Position numbers and translations under genes: made by a program. DNA of 64,000 nucleotides from Streptomyces specialis. Lineage in GTDB: Bacteria; Actinomycetota; Actinomycetes; Streptomycetales; Streptomycetaceae. The stretch lies in NCBI RefSeq assembly GCF_001493375.1, contig NZ_LN929894.1, positions 447,013 to 511,012 on the forward strand. Direction: 5' to 3'. The notes below the pieces were generated by a model, which saw only the letters and a program-made list of their open reading frames with translations, ran no database searches and was not told where the DNA came from. Shown here in pieces: positions 44,332 through 53,868 of this stretch (position 1 is the first letter of the stretch; the number at the start of each line of letters is the position of its first letter).

Positions 44332-47196
44332 ATGCAGGGGGACGGGCACCGGGCGGCGGCACTCGAAGAGCTCAAAGACACGCTCCGCCGCCTGCGCGCG
44401 GCCCGCCGCATCCCGATGACCGCCCTCCCCGGCCGGGCGGGGCTGGGCCGGACGACGGTCAGCCAGGCCCTCAACGGCCCGAAGGTCCCCAGCGTGGACA
44501 CGATCAGCGCGCTGTGCATCGCGCTGGGCGCCAACCCCCGGCCGTTGCTCGAACTCCGCCGCGCGTCCCTGCCCCCGGCGAAGGCCGCCGAGGACCCGGT
44601 GACACGGTTCGAGAACCGGTACCGGGAGTACGTGGCGCACCGGTTCGGCAAGCTGTCCGTCATCGGCCTCGACCTGGCCCGCCCCGAACGCTCCCACTGG
44701 CCCCTGGACGCCGCCTACTTGAGCCTGGAACTCGCGGGAGGAACGTTCGACGGCCGCCCGGCCATGGCACGCGCGGCCAGGGCCGAACAGGCGCTGGCGG
44801 GCTACCAGCGGGTCCTGGTCCGGGGACTCGCGGGCAGCGGCAAGACAACGCTGCTGCACTGGCTGGCCGTTGGCGCCGCACGCGGGGACCTGCCGGACGA
44901 ACTGGACCATCTGCGCGGCTGCGTGCCGTTCGTGCTGCGCCTGCGCACCCTCGTCCGGGCCGAGACGCTGCCCGCCCCCGAGGGCTACCTCGCCGCGGTC
45001 AACTGCCCGCTGGCCGCCGCCCAGCCGCCCGGCTGGGCCGACGGTGTGCTCGCCGCCGGCCGCGGTCTCGTCCTCGTCGACGGCGTGGACGAGGTCCCCC
45101 AGCACCAGCGGGCCCGCACCTCCGGGTGGCTGCGCGATCTGCTGGCCGCCTACCCCGACAGCCACTTCCTGGTGACGACCCGCCCGTCCGCCGTGCCCGA
45201 AGGCTGGCTCGCGGACTCGCACTTCACCGAACTGACCGTCCAGCCCATGGCGCCCCGGGACGTCTCCGTGTTCCTCACCCGCTGGCACAGCGCCGCCGCC
45301 GCGGACGCCGGGGACGAGGAACGCGCCTACCTGGCCGAGCTGGAGGAGAAGCTCAAGGACGCCGTCCGCTCCCAGCGCGGCCTGGCGCAGATGACCACCA
45401 CCCCGCTGCTGTGCGCGCTGGTCTGTGCCCTGCACCGCGACCGGCACGGCCATCTGCCCCATGGCCGCATGGACTTGTACGCGGCGGCCCTCGCCATGCT
45501 GCTGAACCGGCGCGACCGCGAACGCGACATCCGCGCCGTGGAGAACCTGGAGATCGGTGAGCGCCAGACCGTCCGCCTCCTGCAACGCCTGGCCTACTGG
45601 ATGGTCCAGAACGGCCAGGCGGAGATGGACCGTTCGGACGCGCTGCACCTCATCGACGAGGCCCTGCCCGCCATGCCGGACGTCGCGCGACAGGGGAACG
45701 CCGAGGAGGTCCTGCGGCATCTGGTCGCGCGCAGCGGCCTGTTGCGTGCCCTGGACGACACCACGATCGACTTCGTCCACCGCACCTTCCAGGACTACCT
45801 CGCGGCCAAGGCCGCGATCGACTCCCGCCACTTCGGCGTCCTGGCCGGCCACGCCCACGACACCCGCTGGGAGGACGTGATCCGCATGGCCGTCGCCCAC
45901 GCCTCCCCCGAGGAGGCCGCCAACCTCCTCCGCCGCCTGATCGCCCGGGGCGACCGCAACACGGCCAGTGTGGACGTCCGGAACCGTCTCTACGTGCTGG
46001 CCACGGCCTGCCTGGCCTACGCCCCCGAACTCGCCCCGGACGCACGCCGGGAGGTCGAGACCCGCACCGAAGCCCTCATCCCCCCGCGTTCCGTGGCGGA
46101 GGCTCGCGTACTCGCGAACGCGGGACCGGTCATTCTCGACCTCCTGCCCGGCCCCGAGGGCTTGTCGGAGGACGAGGCCCACGCGGTGGTGGTCACCGCG
46201 CTCCAGGTGGGCGGCGACGCCGCTCTGGCGTTCCTGAAGAGGTTCCGGGAATGCACGCAGGAAGTCGCGCTGGTCGCTCTCGCCCACGGCTGGCAGGACT
46301 TCGACAGGGGCGAGTACGCCCACGAAGTCCTCGCCCATGTACGCCGTCTGCCGGTTCTGATGGTGGAGTCCGCCGAGGAGGCAAGGGAGCTGCCGCATGT
46401 GCGAGTGCCCACCGAACTGTGGATTCACGGCAATCACCCCCTTCCGGCCCCGGTCCTCTCACCGTTCCATCCGGGGAACCTCGTTCGTCTGCACCTTGAG
46501 CAGAACAACCTCCTGTGGCATCTGGAGTTCCTTCGTGGCTGTGACCGCCTGACGACGGTGAGGATCGAACGATGTCCGAGCCTGGTGGACATCACCGCGC
46601 TCGACGAGGCCCCGGTCGAGTCGCTGGCGATCCTGCGATGCGAGCGGATCGATCTGCGGGGGCTGGTCGGCTGCACCGCACTCAAGCGCCTCGAACTCGG
46701 TCTGCCGGGGCTCACGCACACGTACCGGGACCTCGCCGCGCTGCCGCTGAACGCGGAGCTGGAGGAACTCACTCTCCGCGCGGCGTGCGCCGATGTCTCG
46801 CTGGTGGGCGTGCGGCGCTGGACCGGCCTTTCCCGGCTCGCCCTCGCCGAGCGTCGCCTGACGGAGGAGGAGGCCGGGGAACTGTCCGCCCTGCCCCGGC
46901 TCGGAAGCCTCGCGCTGGACGCCGAGACATGCCGGAGCCTGATGACGTGCTCCTCACGGATCGACCGCGTCCGGGACCTCACCCTCCGCACCCAGCGGGA
47001 AACCGATCTGTCCCGGGTGCCCGAGGTGTTGCCCGGTCTCCGGCATGTCACGATCCTCCTCACTCGCCCCCAGGCGGTGGACCTCACCCCGTTCCGCCCG
47101 ATCCCGGACCTCAGCATCACGATCCGCGGAACACCCACGACGGTCCACGGCGCCGAACACTTCCCGCCGGAGGCGGTGACGCGGCGGCCGTACTGA
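44332..47196 (+). CDS. HTH-NACHT-repeat protein, bacterial NLR type
   Basis: A 954-residue STAND ATPase. Residues 1-70 hold an XRE-like helix-turn-helix (LRRLRAARRIPMTALPG, LGRTTVSQALNGPKVPSVDTI). The NACHT domain has Walker A VRGLAGSGKTTLLHWLA (about 163-179) and Walker B LVLVDGVDEVPQ (about 245-256). A sensor-like FLVTTRPSAVPEGW follows near 282, and the winged-helix end is marked by DFVHRTFQDYLAAKAA (about 480). Residues 700-950 hold leucine-rich repeat-like units (VRLHLEQNNLLWHLEFLRGC, ALKRLELGLPGL, LSRLALAERRLTEEEAG). This is the plan of bNACHT proteins, several of which defend against phage. ATG at 44332 is preferred; the frame is open to 43954. Confidence 0.9.
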   Translation: MQGDGHRAAALEELKDTLRRLRAARRIPMTALPGRAGLGRTTVSQALNGPKVPSVDTISALCIALGANPRPLLELRRASLPPAKAAEDPVTRFENRYREYVAHRFGKLSVIGLDLARPERSHWPLDAAYLSLELAGGTFDGRPAMARAARAEQALAGYQRVLVRGLAGSGKTTLLHWLAVGAARGDLPDELDHLRGCVPFVLRLRTLVRAETLPAPEGYLAAVNCPLAAAQPPGWADGVLAAGRGLVLVDGVDEVPQHQRARTSGWLRDLLAAYPDSHFLVTTRPSAVPEGWLADSHFTELTVQPMAPRDVSVFLTRWHSAAAADAGDEERAYLAELEEKLKDAVRSQRGLAQMTTTPLLCALVCALHRDRHGHLPHGRMDLYAAALAMLLNRRDRERDIRAVENLEIGERQTVRLLQRLAYWMVQNGQAEMDRSDALHLIDEALPAMPDVARQGNAEEVLRHLVARSGLLRALDDTTIDFVHRTFQDYLAAKAAIDSRHFGVLAGHAHDTRWEDVIRMAVAHASPEEAANLLRRLIARGDRNTASVDVRNRLYVLATACLAYAPELAPDARREVETRTEALIPPRSVAEARVLANAGPVILDLLPGPEGLSEDEAHAVVVTALQVGGDAALAFLKRFRECTQEVALVALAHGWQDFDRGEYAHEVLAHVRRLPVLMVESAEEARELPHVRVPTELWIHGNHPLPAPVLSPFHPGNLVRLHLEQNNLLWHLEFLRGCDRLTTVRIERCPSLVDITALDEAPVESLAILRCERIDLRGLVGCTALKRLELGLPGLTHTYRDLAALPLNAELEELTLRAACADVSLVGVRRWTGLSRLALAERRLTEEEAGELSALPRLGSLALDAETCRSLMTCSSRIDRVRDLTLRTQRETDLSRVPEVLPGLRHVTILLTRPQAVDLTPFRPIPDLSITIRGTPTTVHGAEHFPPEAVTRRPY

Positions 47197-47243
47197 GGGG
47201 GAACGGCCCGGGACCGTCCCGGACCGGCAGACCCCCTGGTCGG

Positions 47244-47531
47244 CTAGCGGACCGCGAGCGCGCAGGCGACGGTCGCGTCGCCTTCCCGCACCCCATACGA
47301 CTTGTGAAGCCTGTCGACACAGTTGGCATGGGAGATATGGCCGTCCGCAGTGCCCCGGCACGTCTTCTGCAAGGCCGTGTCGGGGTCGTCGTAGCCCTGG
47401 ACCATCAGATAGGCCAAGCACTCGTTGGCGGTGGCGTGGGCCGGGGCCGCCAGGCTCACCGTTCCGGCGGCGAATCCGAGCGCTATCGCGCAGGGGGCGA
47501 GCATGCCGATGACGGCTTTCCTGGTGATCAT
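47244..47531 (-). CDS. Small secreted cysteine-containing protein
   Basis: A 95-residue protein with a signal peptide (ITRKAVIGMLAPCAIALGFAAGTVSLAAPAHA, cleavage at about residue 34). The mature part is about 61 residues with four cysteines (NECLAY, KTCRG, ANCVD, VACALA), probably forming two disulfides. No family recognised. It is convergent with the NACHT gene, 47 bp away. ATG at 47531 is followed by a standard Sec leader, and AAGGAG lies just upstream. Confidence 0.78.
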   Translation of the reverse strand: MITRKAVIGMLAPCAIALGFAAGTVSLAAPAHATANECLAYLMVQGYDDPDTALQKTCRGTADGHISHANCVDRLHKSYGVREGDATVACALAVR

Positions 47532-47612
47532 GTGAACTCCTTCTTCTCGCGGGCCCGGACCTGTTCCGTGACACGCCGCGAGTCTTCCGGCGGGGCACGG
47601 ACGAGTCGCTGA

Positions 47613-48527
<915 letters not shown>

Positions 48528-48529
48528 AC

Positions 48530-49309
48530 ATGAGCGGACTGCTGGCCGGAAAGCGCGTCCTCGTCACCGGCGTGCTGCTGGAATCCTCGATCGCCTTCCA
48601 CACCGCCAAGCTGGCGCAGCAGGAGGGCGCCGAGGTGCTGCTCACCGGCTTCGGCCGGATGAGCCTCGTGGAGCGGATCGCCAAGCGGCTGCCGAAGCCG
48701 GTGCCCGTCATCGAGCTGGACGTGCAGAACCAGGAGCACCTGGACACCCTCGCCGACCGCGTCTCCGCGCACTTCGGCGAGGGCATCGGCCTGGACGGCG
48801 TGGTGCACTCCGTCGCGTTCGCGCCGCAGGACGCCCTCGGCGGCAACTTCCTGAACGCCCCCTGGGAGTCGGTCGCCACCGCGGTCGAGGTCTCGGCGTA
48901 CTCGCTGAAGTCGCTGACGATGGCGCTGCTGCCGCTCATGGAGCCGCGCGGCGGCTCGGTCGTCGGCATGGACTTCGACGCCCAGGTGGCGTGGCCGAAG
49001 TACGACTGGATGGGCGTGGCCAAGGCCGCCCTGGAGTCCACGTCGCGCTACCTCGCGCGGGACCTCGGCGAGAAGAACATCCGGGTCAACCTCGTCTCGG
49101 CCGGGCCGATCAAGTCGATGGCCGCCAAGTCGATCCCCGGCTTCGAGGAGCTGGCCGACGTGTGGAACACCCGCGCGCCGATCGGCTGGGACCTGAACGA
49201 CCCGGAGCCCGCGGCGCGCGGCGTGGTGGCGCTGTTGTCGGACTGGTTCCCCAAGACGACGGGCGAGATCGTCCACGTCGACGGCGGGGTCCACGCGATC
49301 GGCGCCTGA
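48530..49309 (+). CDS. fabI: Enoyl-ACP reductase FabI (InhA type)
   Basis: A 259-residue NADH-dependent enoyl-ACP reductase. GKRVLVTGVLLESSIAFHTAK is the InhA-like nucleotide site. GVVHSVAFAPQDALGGNFL and the catalytic block WPKYDWMGVAKAALESTSRY (Tyr and Lys spaced as in InhA) follow. It catalyses the last step of each fatty acid elongation round. The actinobacterial InhA form is the target of isoniazid-type inhibitors. Coupled with fabG by 2 nt. Confidence 0.95.
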   Translation: MSGLLAGKRVLVTGVLLESSIAFHTAKLAQQEGAEVLLTGFGRMSLVERIAKRLPKPVPVIELDVQNQEHLDTLADRVSAHFGEGIGLDGVVHSVAFAPQDALGGNFLNAPWESVATAVEVSAYSLKSLTMALLPLMEPRGGSVVGMDFDAQVAWPKYDWMGVAKAALESTSRYLARDLGEKNIRVNLVSAGPIKSMAAKSIPGFEELADVWNTRAPIGWDLNDPEPAARGVVALLSDWFPKTTGEIVHVDGGVHAIGA

Positions 49310-49349
49310 CCCCGCGAACCTCCGCCCGCCCCGCGTGCCCCGCCGTCGA

Positions 49350-50036
49350 TCAGGCGCCGGCGCGCGGGGCGACGGCGTGGCAGACCAGCGCGTACGAGCC
49401 CGCCTCCGCCGCCGCCGTGTCCGCGTCCGAGGCGCGGATCGCCGCGACCAGCCGCGAGTGGTCCACATGGCCGTCCGGCCGCAGCTCGTCGCCGACGCCC
49501 TGCCGCAGCGACTCGCTCACCACCGTGCCCAGGTCGGCGTAGAGGGCGGTCAGCACCTCGTTGTGCGACGCCCTGACGACCGCCATGTGGAACGCCACGT
49601 CCGCCGCCACGAACTGCCCCACGTCCCCCGCCGCCCATGCCGCGTCCCGCCCCGCGAGCAGCTTGTCCAACTGCCGCAGCTCGCCCGGCGTGCGCCGCAG
49701 CGCGGCCAGCCGCCCGGCCGCGGCCTCCAGGGTGCTGCGCACCTCGGCGATGTCGCGCGGCTCCGCCTCCGCGAAGCGGCGGTGCATCACCCCGGCCAGC
49801 TCGCTGGTGGCGATCACATACGTACCCGAGCCCTGCCGGATGTCCAGCAGGCCGTTGTGGGCCAGGGCGCGGATCGCTTCGCGCACGGTGTTCCGGGCGA
49901 CGCCGAGCTGCTCGACCAGTTCCGGCTCGGTCGGGATGCGCGAGCCCACGGGCCAGGCGCCGGACGTGATCTCGTGGCGCAACTGGCCGATCACCTGATC
50001 GGCCAGGGCGGAACGGCGGGGCGCGGTCAGTGACAT
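49350..50036 (-). CDS. FadR/GntR-family transcriptional regulator (FCD domain)
   Basis: A 228-residue regulator. The N-terminal winged helix reads ALADQVIGQLRHEITSGAWPVGSRIPTE, with VARNTVREAIRALAHNGLLDI as the recognition part and GSGTYVI closing the wing. The C-terminal FCD domain (AEVRSTLEAAAGRLAALR, DVAFHMAVVRASHNEVL, with His for metal/ligand binding) senses an unknown effector. ATG at 50036 is preferred to 50078. It diverges from an MFS gene, 53 bp apart, and probably controls it. Confidence 0.9.
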   Translation of the reverse strand: MSLTAPRRSALADQVIGQLRHEITSGAWPVGSRIPTEPELVEQLGVARNTVREAIRALAHNGLLDIRQGSGTYVIATSELAGVMHRRFAEAEPRDIAEVRSTLEAAAGRLAALRRTPGELRQLDKLLAGRDAAWAAGDVGQFVAADVAFHMAVVRASHNEVLTALYADLGTVVSESLRQGVGDELRPDGHVDHSRLVAAIRASDADTAAAEAGSYALVCHAVAPRAGA

Positions 50037-50089
50037 AACTCTCCCGGGATCTCCGCATCCCTCGACGGAGGGATTCATCCCATGATTCT

Positions 50090-51403
50090 ATGATGATGTT
50101 CATGGAGTTGACGAAGGACGACCGTACTCTCCGACAGATTCCCCCCGCGGCGGCCCCCCGGCGCGGCGCGGCGCCGTGGCTCGTCACGGCCGGGCTGATC
50201 CTGGCGGCGTTCAACCTCCGGCCCGCCATCGCCGGACTGGGCCCGGTCCTCGCCGAGGTCCGCGCCGACCTCGGCATGAGCGGCGCCGTGGCCGGGCTGC
50301 TGACCTCCGTGCCCGCGCTGTGCTTCGGACTGTTCGGCGTCGCCGCGCCCCGGCTCGCCGCCCGCTTCGGCCCGGTCGCCGTCGTGGTGGCCGGCCTGGC
50401 GGCCGTCAGCGCGGGCCTCGCGCTGCGCTCGCTGGCCGGCTCCACCCCCCTGTTCCTGGCGACCACCGCGCTGGCGCTGGCCGGCATAGCCGTCGGGAAC
50501 GTGCTGATGCCGGTCCTCGTCAAGCGGTACTTCGCCGACGACCGGGCCGGCCCGATCACCGGCCTGTACGCCATGGCCTTCGCGCTCGGCACCGCCTGCG
50601 CCGCCGCGCTCACCATCCCCGTCACCGACGCCTCGGGCGGCAACTGGCGCCTCGGCCTCGGCGTGTGGGCCGCCGCCGCGGCCGTGGCCGTGCTGCCCTG
50701 GCTGGCCGTCCTCCGCCGCGACCGGCACGACCCCGCCCGGAACAGCACCGACCGGTACGCCGGGCGCGACCGGACGGCGGGCCGCGTTCCCGTGCCGCGC
50801 CCGGCACCGGAGGCGGCGGTGCCGCGTTCCCTGGCCCGTTCGGGCACCGCCCGGGCGCTCGCGCTCTTCTTCGGCCTCCAGGCCACCGCCGCCTACGTCA
50901 CCCTCGGCTGGGCCCCGCAGATCTTCCGCGACGCGGGCGTCTCCGCCACCACCGCCGGGCTGCTGCTCGCCGTGATCATGGGCGTCGGCGCCCCCCTCGG
51001 CTTCGTCCTGCCACGGCTGGCGGTCCGGCTGCGCCACCAGGGACCGCTGGTGGCGCTGCTCGGCGCCTGCGGCCTGGCCGGCTACGCGGGCCTGTGGTGG
51101 GCGCCCGCCGGCGGCGCCTGGCTCTGGGCCGTGCTGCTGGGCGTGTCGAACTGCGCCTTCCCCGTCGCCCTCACCCTGATCGGGCTGCGGGCCAGGACCG
51201 CCACCGGCGTGGTCCGGCTCTCCGCCTTCGCCCAGAGCACCGGCTACCTCCTCTGCGTCCCCGGCCCGCTGCTGGTCGGCGCGCTCAACGAGGCCACCGG
51301 CGGCTGGCACGCGCCGCTCGCCCTGATGGCCGCGCTGATGGTCGCGCAGATCGCGGTCGGCGTCCGCGCCGGGCGGGACCGGTGCGTCGAGGACGACCGG
51401 TGA
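50090..51403 (+). CDS. MFS transporter, CynX/NimT type
   Basis: A 437-residue transporter with 12 predicted helices. ILAAFNLRPAIAGLGPVLAEVRADL is the first, with the CynX-typical NLRPA. VRLSAFAQSTGYLLCVPGPLLVG lies near the end. Substrates of this family include cyanate and nitroimidazoles; the one here is unknown. The start has MMMFMELTKDD; ATGs at 50090, 50093, 50096 and 50102 are all possible. Divergent from the GntR-type regulator and followed by a small partner gene. Confidence 0.9.
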   Translation: MMMFMELTKDDRTLRQIPPAAAPRRGAAPWLVTAGLILAAFNLRPAIAGLGPVLAEVRADLGMSGAVAGLLTSVPALCFGLFGVAAPRLAARFGPVAVVVAGLAAVSAGLALRSLAGSTPLFLATTALALAGIAVGNVLMPVLVKRYFADDRAGPITGLYAMAFALGTACAAALTIPVTDASGGNWRLGLGVWAAAAAVAVLPWLAVLRRDRHDPARNSTDRYAGRDRTAGRVPVPRPAPEAAVPRSLARSGTARALALFFGLQATAAYVTLGWAPQIFRDAGVSATTAGLLLAVIMGVGAPLGFVLPRLAVRLRHQGPLVALLGACGLAGYAGLWWAPAGGAWLWAVLLGVSNCAFPVALTLIGLRARTATGVVRLSAFAQSTGYLLCVPGPLLVGALNEATGGWHAPLALMAALMVAQIAVGVRAGRDRCVEDDR

Positions 51404-51420
51404 GTGGGAGAATCCCTCCC

Positions 51421-51537
51421 ATGCCAGTCCTCGACCCCAACCCGACCGGCGGCCAGCGCAAGCTGCTCCTCGTCCTGGGCGCCATGCTCGCCATCACCGT
51501 GCTCATCGCGATCGTCGCCACCATCGCCGCGCCCTGA
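51421..51537 (+). CDS. Small transporter-associated membrane protein (SGM_5486 family)
   Basis: A 38-residue protein, MPVLDPNPTGGQRK followed by one helix LLLVLGAMLAITVLIAIVATIAAP. Very short proteins of this sequence occur just after CynX-type MFS genes in streptomycetes and carry the SGM_5486 family label. It starts 18 nt after the transporter stop; GGGAGAAT lies 6 nt upstream. Confidence 0.85.
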   Translation: MPVLDPNPTGGQRKLLLVLGAMLAITVLIAIVATIAAP

Positions 51538-51675
51538 CCCGGGGGTGGGGGTAACCCCACCGTCCCCTAGGGGGCCAGGATCAGGGCCCACTGGGTGGGT
51601 CACCGGATGGGCCGCGCGGCGCCGGGTCCGTAGGTTCGTCGATACGACGGTCCGACGCGACGGACGGAGACCCCC

Positions 51676-51861
51676 ATGGCCGCTCGCACCCCCCGATCCG
51701 CGACGGAGATCCGCGTCCGCTGGTGGATCCTCGCCCTCCCGGCGATCGCCTTCGCCGCCCTCCTGACGCTCCAGTTCTCCGGCACCGGCACCCACGCCGC
51801 GAGCGACCGCCAGCCCGTCACCGAGCTGGTCGACCACGTTTGGCGGACCTGGACCTCCTGA
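51676..51861 (+). CDS. Small single-helix membrane protein, unknown
   Basis: A 61-residue ORF: MAARTPRSATEIRVRWW, then ILALPAIAFAALLTLQF as a helix, then GTGTHAASDRQPVTELVDHVWRTW outside. Host-like codon bias and a preceding GGACGGAGA suggest it is translated. No family recognised. Confidence 0.55.
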   Translation: MAARTPRSATEIRVRWWILALPAIAFAALLTLQFSGTGTHAASDRQPVTELVDHVWRTWTS

Positions 51862-51922
51862 CCGGGTGCCCGATTCCCAACCCCCCGCGCCACACGGCAT
51901 CTTTCGTGCGAAGCTGGGGCAC

Positions 51923-52444
51923 ATGAGCGTCGAAGTTCCCCGCAGGATCGTTCTCCTCCGACACGCCAAGGCCGACTGGCCCGAGGTGCCCGATCACGAC
52001 CGGCCGCTCGCCGAGCGGGGCCGGAAGGACGCCCCCGTGGCCGGACGCCGGCTGGCCGAATCCGGCATCAACCCCGAGCTGACCCTCTGCTCCACCGCCG
52101 TCCGCGCACGCGAGACCTGGAAGCTGTTCGCCCCCGAGCTGCCCCGTCGCCCCAGGACCGTCTACGACGAGCGGCTGTACGAGGCGTCCGTCGGCGAGCT
52201 GATCGCCGTGATCAACGGCGTCGACGACGAGATCAGGGACCTCCTGATCGTCGGCCACAACCCCGCGATCCACGGCCTGGCCGACGCCCTCGCGGGCCGG
52301 GCCGAGGGCGACACCCTGGCCCGGATGAACCGCGGCGGCTTCCCCACCTCGGGCGTCGCCGTCCTGTCCCTCACCGGCGGCTGGAAGTCCGTGGAGCACA
52401 ACGTGGCCGACCTCGTCGCCTTCTGGACCCCGCACGAGGCGTGA
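51923..52444 (+). CDS. Histidine phosphatase family protein (SixA-like)
   Basis: A 173-residue phosphatase of the branch 2-like SixA group. RRIVLLRHAKADWPE carries the RHG-type catalytic His at about residue 14. CSTAVRARETW and LLIVGHNPAIHGLAD carry the second Arg and second catalytic His. It may act on phosphohistidine proteins or small phosphates. ATG at 51923 precedes the conserved core by seven residues. Monocistronic, convergent with serB. Confidence 0.9.
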   Translation: MSVEVPRRIVLLRHAKADWPEVPDHDRPLAERGRKDAPVAGRRLAESGINPELTLCSTAVRARETWKLFAPELPRRPRTVYDERLYEASVGELIAVINGVDDEIRDLLIVGHNPAIHGLADALAGRAEGDTLARMNRGGFPTSGVAVLSLTGGWKSVEHNVADLVAFWTPHEA

Positions 52445-52480
52445 CGGACACCGCGACGGCGGCCCGCCGCGCGGGCCGGG

Positions 52481-53701
52481 TCAGCCCTGCGCGTCCGCGG
52501 CCTCGACTTCCTCCCGGGTGATCCCCAGCAGGTAGAGCACCGTGTCCAGGAACGGAACGGTCACCGCGGTGTGCGCCGCCTCCCGCACCACGGGCTTGGC
52601 GTTGAACGCCACACCGAACCCGGCCGCGTTCAGCATGTCCATGTCGTTGGCGCCGTCGCCGATCGCCACCGTCCGCGACAGCGGCACCCCCGCCTCGGCG
52701 GCGAAGCGCCGCAGCAGCCGCGCCTTGCCCGCCCGGTCCACGATCTCCCCGGTGACCCGGCCGGTCAGCTTGCCGTCCACGATCTCCAGCGTGTTGGCCG
52801 CGGCGAAGTCAAGCCCCAGACGGACCCGCAGCGCGTCGGTCACCTGGGTGAAGCCGCCGGAGACCACGCCGACCTGGCAGCCGAGACGTTTCAGCGTCCG
52901 GATCAACGTCCGCGCCCCCGGCGTCAGCCGCACCTCGGCGCGGACCTTGTCCACCACCGACTCGTCCAGCCCCGCCAGCAGCGCCACCCGGGCGTGCAGC
53001 GACTGCTCGAAGTCCAGCTCGCCGCGCATCGCCGCGGCCGTGACCGCCGCGACCTCCGGCTCGCAGCCCGCGTGGGCCGCGAACAGCTCGATCACCTCGT
53101 CCTGGATGAGCGTGGAGTCCACGTCCATCACCACCAGCCGCGGCGCCCGCCGGTGCAGCCCCGAGGCCACCACCGCCACATCGACCGCCCGCGCCGCCGC
53201 CTCCGCGGCCAGCTCGGTCCGCAGCCGCTCGGTCGGCACCCCGGACACGTCGAACTCCACAGCCGTCACGGGGTACTTCGCCAGCCGGTTGATCCGGTCG
53301 ATGTTGCCGCCCGCGACCGTTATCCGCGCCGCGATGGCCGCCGCCACATCGGCGGTCAGCGGATTGCCGAGGACGGTCACATGGGACCGGCCGCGGCCGC
53401 GCGAGGGGTTGTCACCGATACCCGAGATGATCTCGGCCTGGAGCCGCGCCGATCCCGCCCAGGTGTGCACGGTGGCCCGCAGCTCGCCCTCCGAGCCGGG
53501 CCCGGAGCCCCCCGGCGGCGCGGTCACCAGCGCGCACAGCGTGATCCTGCCGCGGGTGACGACCTGCTCGATGTCGATGACGTCCACCGCGAAGGCGGCC
53601 AGGGTCTCGAAGAGCCCGGCGGTGAGGCCGGGCCGGTCCTTGCCGAAGATCTTCACCAGCAGAGTGGGGATGTCCTCTTCGGCCGAGTGCGTAGAGATCA
53701 T
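52481..53701 (-). CDS. serB: Phosphoserine phosphatase SerB
   Basis: A 406-residue HAD phosphatase for the last step of serine synthesis. The N-terminal half carries two ACT-like regulatory units (TLLVKIFGKDRPGLTAGL and SHVTVLGNPLTADVAAAI). The HAD core has LVVMDVDSTLIQDEVIELF (nucleophile and acid in DxDST), GVVSGGFTQV (motif II Ser), and GDGANDMDMLNAAGFGVAF (motif IV). ATG at 53701 fits; the frame extends upstream without a good start. It diverges from the FHA-ABC gene. Confidence 0.95.
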   Translation of the reverse strand: MISTHSAEEDIPTLLVKIFGKDRPGLTAGLFETLAAFAVDVIDIEQVVTRGRITLCALVTAPPGGSGPGSEGELRATVHTWAGSARLQAEIISGIGDNPSRGRGRSHVTVLGNPLTADVAAAIAARITVAGGNIDRINRLAKYPVTAVEFDVSGVPTERLRTELAAEAAARAVDVAVVASGLHRRAPRLVVMDVDSTLIQDEVIELFAAHAGCEPEVAAVTAAAMRGELDFEQSLHARVALLAGLDESVVDKVRAEVRLTPGARTLIRTLKRLGCQVGVVSGGFTQVTDALRVRLGLDFAAANTLEIVDGKLTGRVTGEIVDRAGKARLLRRFAAEAGVPLSRTVAIGDGANDMDMLNAAGFGVAFNAKPVVREAAHTAVTVPFLDTVLYLLGITREEVEAADAQG

Positions 53702-53868
53702 GGTGCTTTTCACGGTAGCCGGTACGGGCCTGAGGGCCGTGCCCTGTCCGGCCCCTGGACACGGCAAGGAGATGAACGTCACGGACCCGCTGACACCGTG
53801 CACCAGCTTCGTCACTTTCGGGGGGCGGGTTCCCGTCACGGCTCGCGGCCTGGAATAGTTCCCCCACG

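Noticed and set aside
50036..50100. Palindromic GntR operator between the regulator and MFS genes
   Set aside because: ATGATTCTATGATGAT is a direct ATGAT repeat, not a clear palindrome; a site is likely nearby but cannot be placed.
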